A stretch of 64,000 bases of DNA from Apostichopus japonicus (taxonomy: Eukaryota; Echinodermata; Holothuroidea; Aspidochirotida; Stichopodidae), in contig NC_092565.1 of assembly GCF_037975245.1 (NCBI RefSeq), positions 15,467,499 through 15,531,498 on the forward strand, read 5' to 3'. The stretch's first letter is position 1. Each line of letters opens with the position of its first letter. The translations under genes and the position numbers were made by a program. Shown piece by piece: positions 36,801-48,900 of this stretch. The notes below the pieces were generated by a model that ran no database searches, had not been told where the DNA came from, and saw only the letters and a list, made by a program, of their open reading frames with translations.

Positions 36801-39800
36801 ATGGGTGGGATGGGCTATTCCCCCCCCCTTTGTTTTGTCAAAACAGCCCCCTGATAAAAAATTGCGAGGGCGGAAAAAAAACAACCGAGCAAAATCACAC
36901 CCTGTATTGTATGTCACTAAGATATGTCATTACTAATTTCAGTTACAGTATCAAACAAATCAGTAATTAATTTCATATTTTTTCTGTTTGAATACAACAT
37001 TTTGAGTCCCAAAAATGTTGATGTTCTCGATTGTACCCGTTCCGCAAATTTTCAAAAGTGCCATTATTCAGTCAATGCCGCAACTGTAGTGTGTATATGT
37101 ACATGTGCTGTGGGCGTACTTCCTATTGTAGTTTCTATTGATGCACACGGCTTGTTTGTCTAGCCTTCGCCCTCTTTAGGAAATAATTATACACTATATG
37201 CAAGTTAAGTTTCAGCAATTCCCGCCAATAATTGTTTTTAAACGTTTTTCGTGATGGCCTACAGTATGTTATGTTAGGACAATACCTAAGTACGCATGCT
37301 CAATGAAACGTAGCCTCGGCTCTCAGACTGAATGTAATGCAGCAAAATGGAGAGAGGTTTGTAATTCGCTACAGGGCCCTTCCCAGCAAAGAAATAACAC
37401 ATTTAAGAAAAGTTGTTATCAAAGACACCACTGTAAAACAGTGGAAGAAGGATTGGCTGGTTTGTAAAAGAAAAGACAACAAGCTGTTTATTATCTGTTC
37501 ATCCTATCAGTAGTTTTACATCAATAAAATCAGTTCATGGTTAAAGAACACATTTCAAGCATTTTTATGATTGATTTTCTGTATAAGAAGTGTTAAGCAT
37601 TTAACTCATGAAATAGCCCCCTAACAATTGTCAAGGGGGCTTACTTGGGGGAGAAATACACTTAGCTAAAAATAACCATAATATACATTAGTTTTTAAAC
37701 CTGCCCGATATGTTTCAAGGTAAACTGTGATTTGTGAATCAGGTGCTATCATGATGGTTTAACAGTGAGACTTGAAATACACATTAAAGTAAATCTGTCG
37801 TATATATTTGTCTTGCAGGAAGTTGGTGTGAAGATGGAATCTACAAAAGCCAGACATCCTCAGCTGCTGTATGAAAGTAAAGTTTACAAGTTACTATTAG
37901 CTGGTCCTGGTGCAGCAGTCCCCAAAATCAGGTAACTCATACAGTGTACATGTAGTCTAATTAAGTTCTAAGACACATTTGGGTAAGGTGCAGGCTGCAT
38001 GCACCACCTTCAGCAAAATTTTAGCGACTTGTCAGGAAAGGTTTTCAAATCCTATCCTGCAAGGAAAAGCATGAAATATGTATACTTGGGCTATTTCAAG
38101 GAGTCTTCTGAATATAAACCAGCCTTGCCCACAGAGTAGTTGCGTCTGAAACGGTGAATTTCAAATCAAGTTAGTGTATTTTTATGACCTGTGGCTTGAG
38201 GCCTACAGATCATCACTGATGTTGATTTCATTCATATATGTAAGAATTAGACATTGATGTTTTGCTGTCTGTAGAAGTTGCACATGTTTGCAAAGTTACC
38301 AAAATTTTATATTCTCCTGCACATGCAAAACATTATTCATGTGGGACTATGGAGGAACTGGACAGAGGTTATGACACATTTTATGATATTGTTTAATTTG
38401 AGCTCTGCTTGCTCCAACAAATTTATGTCGTTAGTTCTTCAATGCTTTGTAGGCATTGTTAATAATGGTGGTAATAATGTTACATTGATAAGAAGCATTG
38501 TTGCATATATGTACTCTTCACACACAATGTATTGCAATTTACATTGTAGTGAAGATGCTTTCATGCTTTATATTTTTCAGGTGGTATGGGACAGAAAATG
38601 AGCATAATATAATGGTTATGGATCTACTTGGTCCTAGTTTAGAAGATCTTTTCAACTTCTGTGACAGAAAGTTTAGTTTGAAAACCGTTCTAATGCTTGC
38701 TGATCAGGTAGGGTATATCATCATATTATTAATTGTTTGTGTATTATGCATTAGACATCACATGACACGGTGTATGTTGGGTACACTTTCCTGCACTCAC
38801 AGTAAGAAATAATGTGAAAGTGATACCCACCGGTTTTGTTTATGATGTATCTGTTTTGTGTGGGAGTAGAAATGATACATAAAGCTAAAATATGGAGATA
38901 GACAGTAGTTTCCTGGATAGGTAGAGACTTTGTCATTACAATGTTTAAAAATCTTTTTGGAATCCCTATTTTGCTTATCGCTTGAAAAAAAGTCTGAAAA
39001 GAAAAAACACATTTCTTACATTGTTTAAAAATGTCCCAACATTTATTTGAAACATGCTGGTCATGTTTTTACCAGTTGTGAGGTAGGTTCACACACATAG
39101 ATTGTACACAGTGTACGTTTTGCTACACATCGTGTCAGGCTGCAACTGAATTTCACTGATGCAAAAGAGAGTTACTTTAAATCATTCATGCCAAAAGAAA
39201 GAAAGAAATTGGTATTACTTACCTACTCTCCGTCTCGTAGTCTATTTGGTTGTAAAGAAACAGACGCTGTTATATTATTCATGTCACAGTGTTAAGCAAT
39301 ATCTGTCTCTTTTTATTCCACAGATGCTTGGTCGTATAGACTATGTACACAACAGAAATTTTATTCACAGAGACATTAAGCCAGATAACTTCCTGATGGG
39401 AATTGGAAAGCATTGTAATCAGGTGAGTTATAAACCATGCAGAGGATTTTCTTCATTCTCTTAGAACCAGCATTAATCTCTGTTTTGAAAACGTGTTGTT
39501 TCAAGATGCGTAATGCTGTATCTGCACTTGTCATGTGCATGCTATGCAGGTGTAATGAGTAGATTCTCCAGGGACTTTTGAATCCCTGAATGTAGTCTAG
39601 TCCGACTGAAGTGACCTCCAAGCATCCAAAACAGGATTTTTTAAATTTTATAATGTGGCCCTAAAGACTCTTTAATGTTTTTTGTTGTGTTTAGATGCTC
39701 CAATAGGATTACCTAATATATGGACCTTTTGTAAAGAATTTTGTTTACCCATTTCCATGTAGCATGACGTGACAGGTTTTCCAATTTGTGTCGTCCAGTT

Positions 39801-42800
39801 TGAAGTGCTGATGTTCATTTGTTCGAAGAAATACCAAAGTGATAACTGGGGAAAACGTGCAACTTATTTTGCACATCATCTTTTTCCTTTCCACAGATAT
39901 TCATAATAGATTTTGGTCTTGCCAAGAAATATCGTGATCAGAAGACCAAACAACACATACCATTTAGAGACGACAAAAACCTCACTGGTACTGCCAGATA
40001 TGCAAGCATAAATGCCCATTTGGGCATTGAACAAAGGTAATTTGAATAACCATAACGAAATGATTAAAAGAAAACTCCAATCTATTACTAGTGCTTTTAG
40101 TTATCAGTTTAAGTTTAAAGTTTGATCACAGTTAAGTTGTAACATATGAAAGTCAAGCAGTCAAGAAATAAAAGATACTACAAACTTTAACATGGCGGCA
40201 CACTTAACAGGGATGTAAGTCTTCCGTATTTTTACGGAAATCCGGTTTTTTTTAAATTCCAATAAGTCTTCCGTATTTTTACGGAAATCCGTTTTTTTTT
40301 TTTTTTTAATTCCAATAAAGTTCCACAAAATTGTTCGAATATCAAAGACACAACGCGGCAAAAATGCCTGGCCCGTTGCAGCAAGCTAACTTCAATTTTC
40401 ACTCATCGATCACTCAAAATACCATTTCCAGTTTCGCATCATCGCATTGCACTGTACAACATTGTGCCATGTGAATATCGTTGCGTACGTGCGAACTTCA
40501 AATCGCTATAGCTCATTTCTGTCGTTGAAAAACCTTGCCTAATTCATGTTGATTGGACTGCTAATTAATATCTTCGTAACTGCTGGTGCTCGACATAAGT
40601 TTTGGAATTAACGCTTGTGATATTTGTGAGCGGCGGAAATCTACGGGATACGCATATGAAATTCGATATTTGTGATCGCTTTCGAATGTGAGACTGTTTT
40701 TTATTCCGTAGTTCGCTGCGACGTATTCGTAACTTTGAGCTAGCCTAACATAACGATAGTGTGTAAGTAGTAAGAACTAGGGATAGGATGTGTTAGCACT
40801 AATACTTTTAAGCTAGCCTAACATACTGTAACGATAGTGTGTAAGTAGTCAGAGCTAGGAGTAGGATGTGTTAGGACGGCATTCACCTGGGGTCTCCGAA
40901 TATTTTTCCGGTTTTTTTTTTGGCTGCACTTACATCCCTGACTTAAATAGAAAAGATGAGGAAATGAAGAAATTGTTATCACATCATTTATTTAAGGACT
41001 TTGTGTTTGTCTCTCTGACAAAAATATGTAGCAAACTAACAAAGAATGACCAACATGTACAGCACATTGTAGGAGATATGTGTAGGCTTTGGTGTTGTTG
41101 CCGTGTAATCCTTAAATGAATGAATGTACCATTTAAAATAATATACCAACATAAAATTGCATTTCCGTTAAACGGCCACTCAGCTCTGTTGCCTAGCATT
41201 TTTAGCAGTTTGTGGGCAACAGCATCTTCTGTTATATAATTCTACATGTAAATTTGACATTTAAACATGGCCGAATGGCACTAGTACCAATGGCCACTTT
41301 TGTTGTAAATTAAAATAGGTCTCACGAACAGTCCTATTTTGTCATGTAGTACACTACACTGTACTGTGCACCTGTTAGATGTATATGTGCAAAAGCCTGT
41401 AGTGAGTGAGGCTGTATCCGCAGTTGCATACTATTCAATGCTGACAGTTTTTCAAAAATTGTGTTTATAAGATAGCAAGAAAATATTCCTTTTTGTGCTG
41501 TATAGCATTAAATGTATTTATACATTCTTAAGAGTCAACCTGTTGTTCAATGTGAATTCATGATGCATTCTGGTTGATATGTCCTTGACTTGTTTACTAC
41601 TTTTAACAATCTGTTGCTTTGTTTCTAGTAGTCAGATAACTAATATAAGTGCACAGACAAAGACTACTGCACAATCAGCCTGAGCTGAATTTGTTTACTG
41701 CTATCTTTACAACAAAAGATCTGTCATATCAATTCTTTATATTTTTATTAATTAATGGAACAAAGTTCAACTGTGTGCTTTCATTACCGTCAGGTGAGAT
41801 GTAAAAGGTGCCTTGTCATTGTTTGTGCTTACAAGCCTATAAGCAAACAAACAGTGATAACAGCTAATGATAGAATATGGAAAGATGTTTATGTTATCAA
41901 CTGATTCAGGTACACAGTACCTCTTAGAGTGAATTTAGTACACCTGTACAATCTACGAACAGTTATTGTCAACAATTTGCTATATGCTCATACGATTTTC
42001 TTCTATTTTGATCGTAGCGTCGATGAAACAAGTTCAAACATTTAAATACTGTACTGTAAATATATCTACACTATAAATGAATTATTGTTCACCAATCTTG
42101 TTCCATTAACCATTGAGCTCTTAGCAGTACATACTTTGGTTCATTGGTGGTCAAAGGTCATGTAAGGCTATCATTGTTACCAACCAAAGTTGACAACAGG
42201 GTTGAGTAGTTTTTGAACTGGTTTTGCAAGCATTACAGGTCAAAGGTTATTTAGGGTTAGTTGGAATAAATAGGGAGTATACATTTTGAGATTATGTACA
42301 AGAACCTCTGCCCTCTGACCAGAAGTGTTTTGTAGAGATCGATGTCAACTTAGGGCTGAGTCGTTCAGCCACTCTCCTGAGGTCAGTGGTTCACTTCTAG
42401 CCAAAGACCTTATCTCTCTCTCTCCCTTATAAGATTCACATTGTTATAGCAGCCATGTTGGTTGCCATTAAACACCCTACCTACTACACTGTTGAGAAAA
42501 CAGAGTCTGAATGGATTCTTTAAAATATTATTAATGCGTCATGCCAAACCTACTTTAGTTTCTGTTAGTCATGTTTCTTGCAAATGAACTAGAAAAGTTT
42601 GGATTCTTGATGCAAAGCTGAGGAAGAATATCTTTGTACTGTTAGTTAAGATACGAACAAGTAGTGTGTGTATCTCGGGCAGGTATTCATTCTATTGTGC
42701 TTTTCAATCGTTAGTAGAAGAAGATCTTTGAATAAATCATATCTTCCCTTTAAATAGCATTGTAAAAGAGAAGGGAACGATAAGAAATTTGTATCATAAT

Positions 42801-45800
42801 AAACTCTTTCTGTTTCCTGCTCATGCCGTCGGGTTACAAATAACAATGTGTTTTCACTTAGTGCAGGAAGTGAATGTAGTGTTGATTGAGTTGCATATAT
42901 ATATATATACTGTATATTGTAACATATCAATAGTGTAATGCGTGTAATACTCTGAAGTATAACTATCACAGCATAGGGAATTTAAAGTCACAGGCAAAGT
43001 CTGAAATATTTGAGCATCTCAGAAAACATTTCTATGTAATGAACACATGTCTAAAATATATGAATTTATGGGATCTGACATTTCGATCAAAGGTTATCGT
43101 TCACAATCCATATTATGCTTTCTCTTTCTAGGACAAAACTTAGCAGTAAATTTTTTTTCATTCTGTCGTGACTCAGATATTAAGCCTTGTATCATACGAA
43201 ATGTAACTACAGCTGAAGGAATTGTATTTCTTTTTCATTCCGTTATAGTCGGAGAGACGATTTGGAATCGCTAGGTTATGTGCTAATGTACTTCAACAAA
43301 TCCACCTTGCCTTGGCAGGGCCTAAAAGCATGTACCAAAAAACAGAAGTATGAAAAGATCAGCGAGAAGAAGATGTCAACTACCCCAGAAATGCTCTGTA
43401 AAGTAAGTCTTGTCACACCTGATGAATATAACAAAAGAAAAGATCAGATCCTTGGCCTTTAATTTGTACAGAACTTTATCATTGGAAAAATGCACTTTAA
43501 GGAACTCTAGCCAAACTTATGGTGAGATTAGGATATAGTTAGATTTGGCTGTGTGTCTATTGGCCAGTCATTTCTGATGTTTGATAATTCTACCATTTGA
43601 CTATCCACTCTATCACACTTTTGTAAATTGAAAAAAATTATTACTAATAAATTGTGCACTATGAAGAAACACATGCACTGTTTGACACTGCAGATCAACG
43701 TTATTGTAAATTGTACTAAGCAATATTGAATTAAATATTGCCTCCTTTTGTTTGCATAACTGAAATGAAAGGTAAGGAAAACTCTGTCATGACAGGCAAT
43801 TTCGACCTGGCCTTGGTTCATATCTGTATATAGTTTATATATATACATATATAGTTGAAGGAACAATGCCAACAGAAGCAACTACGCCTGTATGACTGAT
43901 CACAAAGGATCAACAGTTGGTGACTGGTATTATATGTGTGCAGTCTGCTGTGTCAGAGATATAGAACAAGTCTTTAATATTTGTTGGGTGTGGTGGTATT
44001 GGTACTAATAGAAATAATAACTATCACTATATTATCATTGGGACACACATATAGTAGTTGGTACCTTTCTCTTGGGTGTGTTGCTAAAGTCCAAGTGAAA
44101 TAGGTTTTGGGTAAATCTTCTGGGAATCATTAAGTGTTCTAATTTTGTATAGCAGTTTGGAGGCTGTGAAGTTTGCCTCTTATAAGGTTACCATGGTTTC
44201 TATCTACTGCTATACATCTTTGGAATTTGGACCATTTTGTTTCTAGCATTTTGCGCTGCGATACCTGATAAATCATTCCCTGATCATACGTCAATATGTC
44301 TGTTCATGGATGTGAATATTCATGTATTTCATCCAAATTGATACAAATTTCTTTCAGCTTCCTATGAGATCTACACATGAACTCACAGTCTAAAAGCAAT
44401 ACATAACACACAAAACAATTAGTACATTGGTGTGAGCACTGTGTCCTGCAAGACTGGCACATCATAACTGAAGCAATACTATGCATACTTCCAAGATGAG
44501 CTCTGCATTCTCTACAAAATACCATGAGATTGTTTTATTTTAGACTCTTTGTTGTATTGATATCAATATGCTGTAGTATGTTGGAAGCATGTTTCTTTGT
44601 AACTGTGTGTTATGGATGGATTTATTGTCAGAGCTGATACTTTTGCCTGAGACATATCATCTATCTAATTGTAAAGTTTATACCTCCTGTTAGTATTGTT
44701 AGGTGTTCTGTGATTTTCAAGAGCCATTCTGAATAACTAAAGTACAGTTGGTTTCCTTATCGTACGCCTTGCAAACAGAATTTCTGAAATGATAAAATAT
44801 TCAAGGTTAATTAGCTGTGTGAAGGTGAATATCTTTCCATTATTTTCATAAATGTTCAGGCATCTTCAGATGCTGTGTCTTCACATAAACTGGAATTGCA
44901 CACAGTAATATTTTAGTAGGAAGAATAAAGAAAAAAAGCTTTTACAGTTTCAGTCGATATTGTTTGTTCAATGTTTAGTCAGTAGGAGGGGTGACAAAAT
45001 TTAGTTTGGCTCGAGTAACTATTGTTAGTGAATTTGCTAACAAAGGTACGAGGAATGAGATGATTGCTTTGCTGGAAGTTGTGCTGTAGTAAATATGTAT
45101 TATTATATTGGACTTGTAAGGTTTACATGCTCTTAGGGTGGTGCCAGTAAAATGCATTTCATGAGAAAAGATTCTTATTTCTGTCAGCTTGTGAAACAGT
45201 TCTAGCAAAGGGTGAGAAACTGAACGGCTACAGTTCAACAATATTTTATAAAACTTCCTCTGTCAGTCTGTTTAATGTCTCATTGTAGACATACTTTGCA
45301 TTGTAAGTTATAGTGACCTGTTTGACTAGATTTACAGTATGATGGTACAACTAGATGGTTCATTTTGTTTAGAGTAAGTGTACTCTAACAACATCCAGGC
45401 CTGATGAAGGTGAGCAAGAGGGGGGGTGGGGGGTGGTTCCAGCCCCATGGGTATGGTTGATAAAGGAGATGGAGAATATATGGTGAACCGGGTGCAATGT
45501 CATCTTCACTCTTCTAGTATTAGTGTCTGTATCAGTTCTCCACATTTCACTGTTATGACCATGGATTGCTGTTAAAATGTCTTTATAAGACTAATCTGGA
45601 TGATTGTATACAATATGTTACTTACTTTACTTCTTCTCTACTGCCTTTTGCCAGGGATTTCCAGCCGAATTTGCAATGTACCTGAAGTATTGTCGCCAGT
45701 TGGGATTCGAGGAAGCCCCAAACTATGTTTACCTCCGCCAGCTGTTTCGAATTCTCTTTAGAACCTTGAATCACCAGTACGATTACGTATTTGATTGGAC

Positions 45801-45918
45801 CCTCCTGAAACAGAAAGCTTCAATCCAAGGGTCCATCAGCAGTAGCGTGAACCCCTCGGGCCATCCCACCACAGCCCACAACCTCCGACACACAGACAGC
45901 AAAGCGAGCAGACCTTAA
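33708..45918 (+). CDS. CSNK1A1: Casein kinase I alpha (complete, seven exons, 340 aa)
   Basis: Serine/threonine kinase of the CK1 family; in other animals CK1 alpha primes beta-catenin for degradation in the APC/axin complex and acts on many other substrates. Exons: 33708-33833, 37819-37931, 38581-38707, 39324-39422, 39897-40036, 43249-43402, 45655-45918, joined through six GT-AG introns with consistent phase. The 340-residue product (human 337) shows the glycine loop GSGSFGDIY (about 25-33), the ATP lysine in VGVK (47), HRDIKPDN with catalytic D139, DFG (160-162), the CK1-specific SIN in place of APE (192-194), and the basic stretch [13 protein letters not shown]. The C-terminal tail after the kinase domain (DWTLLKQKA) is short, polar and unlike that of vertebrates. 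Oddities: glycine replaces the usual alanine in VAVK, and two extra residues lie in the loop before the WYG strand. Orthology to alpha rather than delta/epsilon rests on [10 protein letters not shown] and the short tail. Confidence 0.97.
33834..37818 (+). other. CK1 alpha intron 1 (4.0 kb)
   Basis: Bounded by GTATGT and TCTTGCAG. Its first 540 bp hold five TAGGCCTA palindromes and many partial ones. An 8-bp stem (AGCCCCCT/AGGGGGCT) lies at 37615-37641, and an AATCCCC-type repeat near 36175. No exon seen inside. Confidence 0.9.
37819..37931 (+). CDS. CSNK1A1: CK1 alpha exon 2
   Basis: 113 nt, [15 protein letters not shown] to PKI plus two bases of R. Contains the ATP-binding lysine, the atypical VGVK motif and the loop [13 protein letters not shown], two residues longer than in human CK1 alpha. 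Donor AG|GTAACT. Confidence 0.94.
38581..38707 (+). CDS. CSNK1A1: CK1 alpha exon 3
   Basis: 127 nt, (R)[17 protein letters not shown] to LMLADQ; preceded by TATTTTTCAG, donor CAG|GTAGGG. Confidence 0.95.
39324..39422 (+). CDS. CSNK1A1: CK1 alpha exon 4
   Basis: 33 codons with the catalytic loop HRDIKPDN, from [13 protein letters not shown] to KHCNQ; acceptor TTTATTCCACAG, donor CAG|GTGAGT. Confidence 0.95.
39897..40036 (+). CDS. CSNK1A1: CK1 alpha exon 5
   Basis: 140 nt with DFG and the CK1-specific [14 protein letters not shown] segment; acceptor CTTTCCACAG, phase-2 donor AAAG|GTAATT. Confidence 0.95.
40208..40940. mobile_element. Non-autonomous DNA transposon in CK1 alpha intron 5
   Basis: 733 bp with terminal inverted repeats CAGGGATGTAAGT (13 bp, perfect) and the 6-bp direct repeat ACTTAA at both flanks (40202-40207, 40941-40946). 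Inside are two tandem copies of an AAGTCTTCCGTATTTTTACGG segment at the left end and a 73-bp tandem duplication at 40738-40877. No transposase frame. The 6-bp duplication does not fit hAT (8 bp); if the target were read as TTAA the ends would be asymmetric. Superfamily undecided. Confidence 0.8.
40738..40877. repeat. 73-bp tandem duplication inside the intronic transposon
   Basis: Both units begin AGCTAGCCTAACATA and share CGATAGTGTGTAAGTAGT and GGATGTGTTAG, with small indels. Confidence 0.9.
43249..43402 (+). CDS. CSNK1A1: CK1 alpha exon 6
   Basis: 154 nt from (S)[11 protein letters not shown] to TTPEMLCK, including [13 protein letters not shown]. Acceptor TCCGTTATAG, donor AAA|GTAAGT. The frame stays open for 19 further codons into the intron before a stop at 43460-43462. 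Confidence 0.95.
45655..45918 (+). CDS. CSNK1A1: CK1 alpha exon 7 and stop
   Basis: 87 codons plus [23 protein letters not shown] to [10 protein letters not shown] completes the kinase domain, followed by a Ser/His/Thr-rich tail ending SKASRP. Acceptor CTTTTGCCAG. Confidence 0.95.
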   Translation, partial: GFPAEFAMYLKYCRQLGFEEAPNYVYLRQLFRILFRTLNHQYDYVFDWTLLKQKASIQGSISSSVNPSGHPTTAHNLRHTDSKASRP

Positions 45919-45985
45919 TGAAGTCTTTGAGGGCATTATAAATACTACTACTACTACAGGACTAGTGCAGATAGTGCTTAATTGC

Positions 45986-45991
45986 AATAAA
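45986..45991 (+). other. CSNK1A1: Candidate polyadenylation signal AATAAA
   Basis: First AATAAA after the stop codon, 67 nt downstream. Later ones occur (for example near 49180), so a longer 3' UTR is equally possible. Confidence 0.4.
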
Positions 45992-48900
45992 CAGTACAAA
46001 CGAGGCATGAAAGGTGTCCAACACCAGCTATTTATTTGGCAGGAGCACAGGAAACCATTATCAATGGTTTTCCTTGCTGTGGTGCATTGTGTGTGAAAGT
46101 TACTTCCTATAATAATCAGTCTTTTGGAATTGAATCATTGGGGGCTTTCCCAGTTTTCTCTGTCTCATCTGGACTATTTTACCTTTAGAAATATGACCTC
46201 TTCATTCTTTCATTTGACAGACAGTGCGCTGTAACCTTTTTTCACATAGTGATGTTATTGTACTTAGTTATTCTGTGACATCACACCTACCACAAGACTG
46301 GAGTCGTTATTCGTCGATTTGCATCGATATTTTTGAAGTAGTCTTTAAACAAACTCTTGTGACAAGCCAAAAAAAAAAATGTGTAAGTGTTTTCTGAGTA
46401 GTGATGTTTTCAAAAAAAGTGTGGCAAAGTGATTTCTGCTTAGCTTCAATTGTAACATGTGTGTTTACTCAGTCACTGGCTAGTACACATATACACAAGA
46501 ACTCTTTGATATAGTTACGAAGAGATTTGGGCGCAAGATTACTGCATTCATTTCTATATCAGAGAGGCATTTGAAAGCCTGTGAATGATGCCATCTGCTA
46601 TCTTTTGTTGCACAAAAATTGAATGTATCCAGTTGGGGAGATTGGTTATGATTGATGTTACTTGAATCATTTGGTGTATTGTGTATAAATCACTGATGCA
46701 GAATAAGCTCCCATTTCCTCTCTTATTAATGAAAACCTTCTCTGAATGTTTGTATACCTATTTTTTTTTATCTATTGCTGTGAACATACTGTTCAGTCCT
46801 AATGTTGTCAGAGCAATGAAAGCATCACAGTAAGATCACAGTAAAGGCCTTGCACCATCACATTACAATGAAACTGGACCAAATCACAGTTAAAAGCCTA
46901 GCCAAACCACAGTGAAATCTCAGTACCATCACAACACAATGCTGGAAAGCATCACCATGAACATGAACCATGTCATGGTGGTAGGATAATAAGTTGCAAA
47001 CTAATTGTGAAATCTCTTTGTGTCTATCATGATTATGCTAATTATTCTGTTAATATCGGAAACTACTTCCTTTGCTCAGTAAGTCACACATATTAATACT
47101 AAAGTGGTCTGTGTAATTTAAAATAAGAGTCTGTCTGTCAGTCAGTCTGTCTGTCAGTCCTAGTAATATTAAGACATGAAAAGTGTGTCTTTGTATCGTA
47201 CAGTTGGCTTAGTTTATAACAAGATTGACTGAAAGGTAATTATTTAGATGGATTTCATTTTCAAACTTGTTGGTATGATACATTATACATTTGTTATATC
47301 ATGAAAGAGCCTTAGTTTGTAAAGTGATGCAGGTAACAACTCTTTCAAACGTACAAAATTCTAACGGTTATTTCAGTGAAGAATTTATAATACAAGACTA
47401 TCATGATTATGATCTACCAACCCATACCCAGCAATGTATTATATAAAAAAGAGTAAAAAAATTCAAATGATTCACAAAAGGGAAGATGGATTACAGTTCT
47501 TGAAGTATTTTTTTGTCAGGTGAAATAATCAAATCAACCCTATTGTTTTTAACCCAAATTTTGCTCAAAATACTACTCTTTAAGAAAAGAAAAGATATGT
47601 CTACGGTAAGGATCTCTAAGATTCGCTGGAGGTCTTAATGTAGATTGCTGAAATTATTCAAACAACAAGTTTGCATGTTTCTTTCTCAAACTTGTATTCT
47701 ACTGCTTCATGGAACACTAAGTGACTAATTTTGTTCATGCATCGAATAACAAACAAAACGTTTGAAGAGACTCTGGTCTGATTTAACTCTAAATCCTTGC
47801 ATAATGTTATTCATTTGTTTCTGAGTAAATTGTGGTGTGCTATTAGTCCGGCAGTTAATGACAAGTCTTTACTCTATTAAATCTGGAAATTGATTGTGAT
47901 CTTGGTGAAAGGCAACAATCTCATTTGGCTGCTATATTGTTGTAATGCAAACACTACTATAAAGATAAATGAAACACCTATGTTAGTACCACAACAGGGA
48001 CCCATTACAACAGAGAGGGTTGGTGATAACCATCGTCCACCAGATTTTCAAGAAACCTGACTTGACAAATTTATCAATTTTTTGTAATTCATTTTCATCA
48101 ACCAATAATATTCTTCCAATTAAAAACAAAAAGGGATCAATTATACCTTCCATAACTCACTTTGAAGTGAATTTCTTTCATAGATGTGACTATCTGAAAA
48201 ATTTCACTTGCTAATTTTGTACTTTTGTGTTCCAAACTAAAAATGTCAGTTTGCAGATCGCTGGATTCGTTTTCTTATCGGCAACATTGTTTCTTGTAAG
48301 GTACAGCATATGGCCATAGCTGTTCATATTCCTAGATTTTCATGTAAAACCATATTTTTTGGGGGGAACATGTTTGTGATAACTGCAGCCAGTTGTTGCT
48401 TCATCAAATTTTGGGGGGTAATAGTCTGTTTTGAATATTTTCTGTTATTTATTAAAGGAATTCTCATTTCGTAAAGAAATTTTGACATGATCTGTGTGAT
48501 GAAGAGAGGTAGATAACTTTTGTACCCTATTTAGATGTTGCCACAGCAACCAGAATTTTGCCGTTCCCAGCAATCCCGTAGATAATTTATTTAAGCACTT
48601 AATTAATGGTATTACCGTACTTAAGCAGTATTTAATCCTTTCATATCTGAAGGAACGGGAGTGAAGCGAATTTCTGTAAGCTTAAAGTTTGCCTGCCTGA
48701 CTGTTTAGCTATATCTAAGATATTCCACATCTTTCGTGTTGTAAATGAGTTTTGATGACAATCTTCTGTACTGAACTGTGCATCAAACAACATCCAATGG
48801 TCTGTGCCTTTAATATTGGTGATACAATATTTTCATTGTTTTGATAAAAAACAAAAAAAGGAGATGGTAAATGGTGTGTGAATAAAATTTCACCATTCAT

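Noticed and set aside
38278-38812. Two overlapping frames around kinase exon 3
   Set aside because: They are exon 3 read into the flanking introns; splice sites and homology define the true exon.
39159-39464. 101-codon frame around kinase exon 4
   Set aside because: Intron sequence read into exon 4; only 39324-39422 is homologous to CK1.
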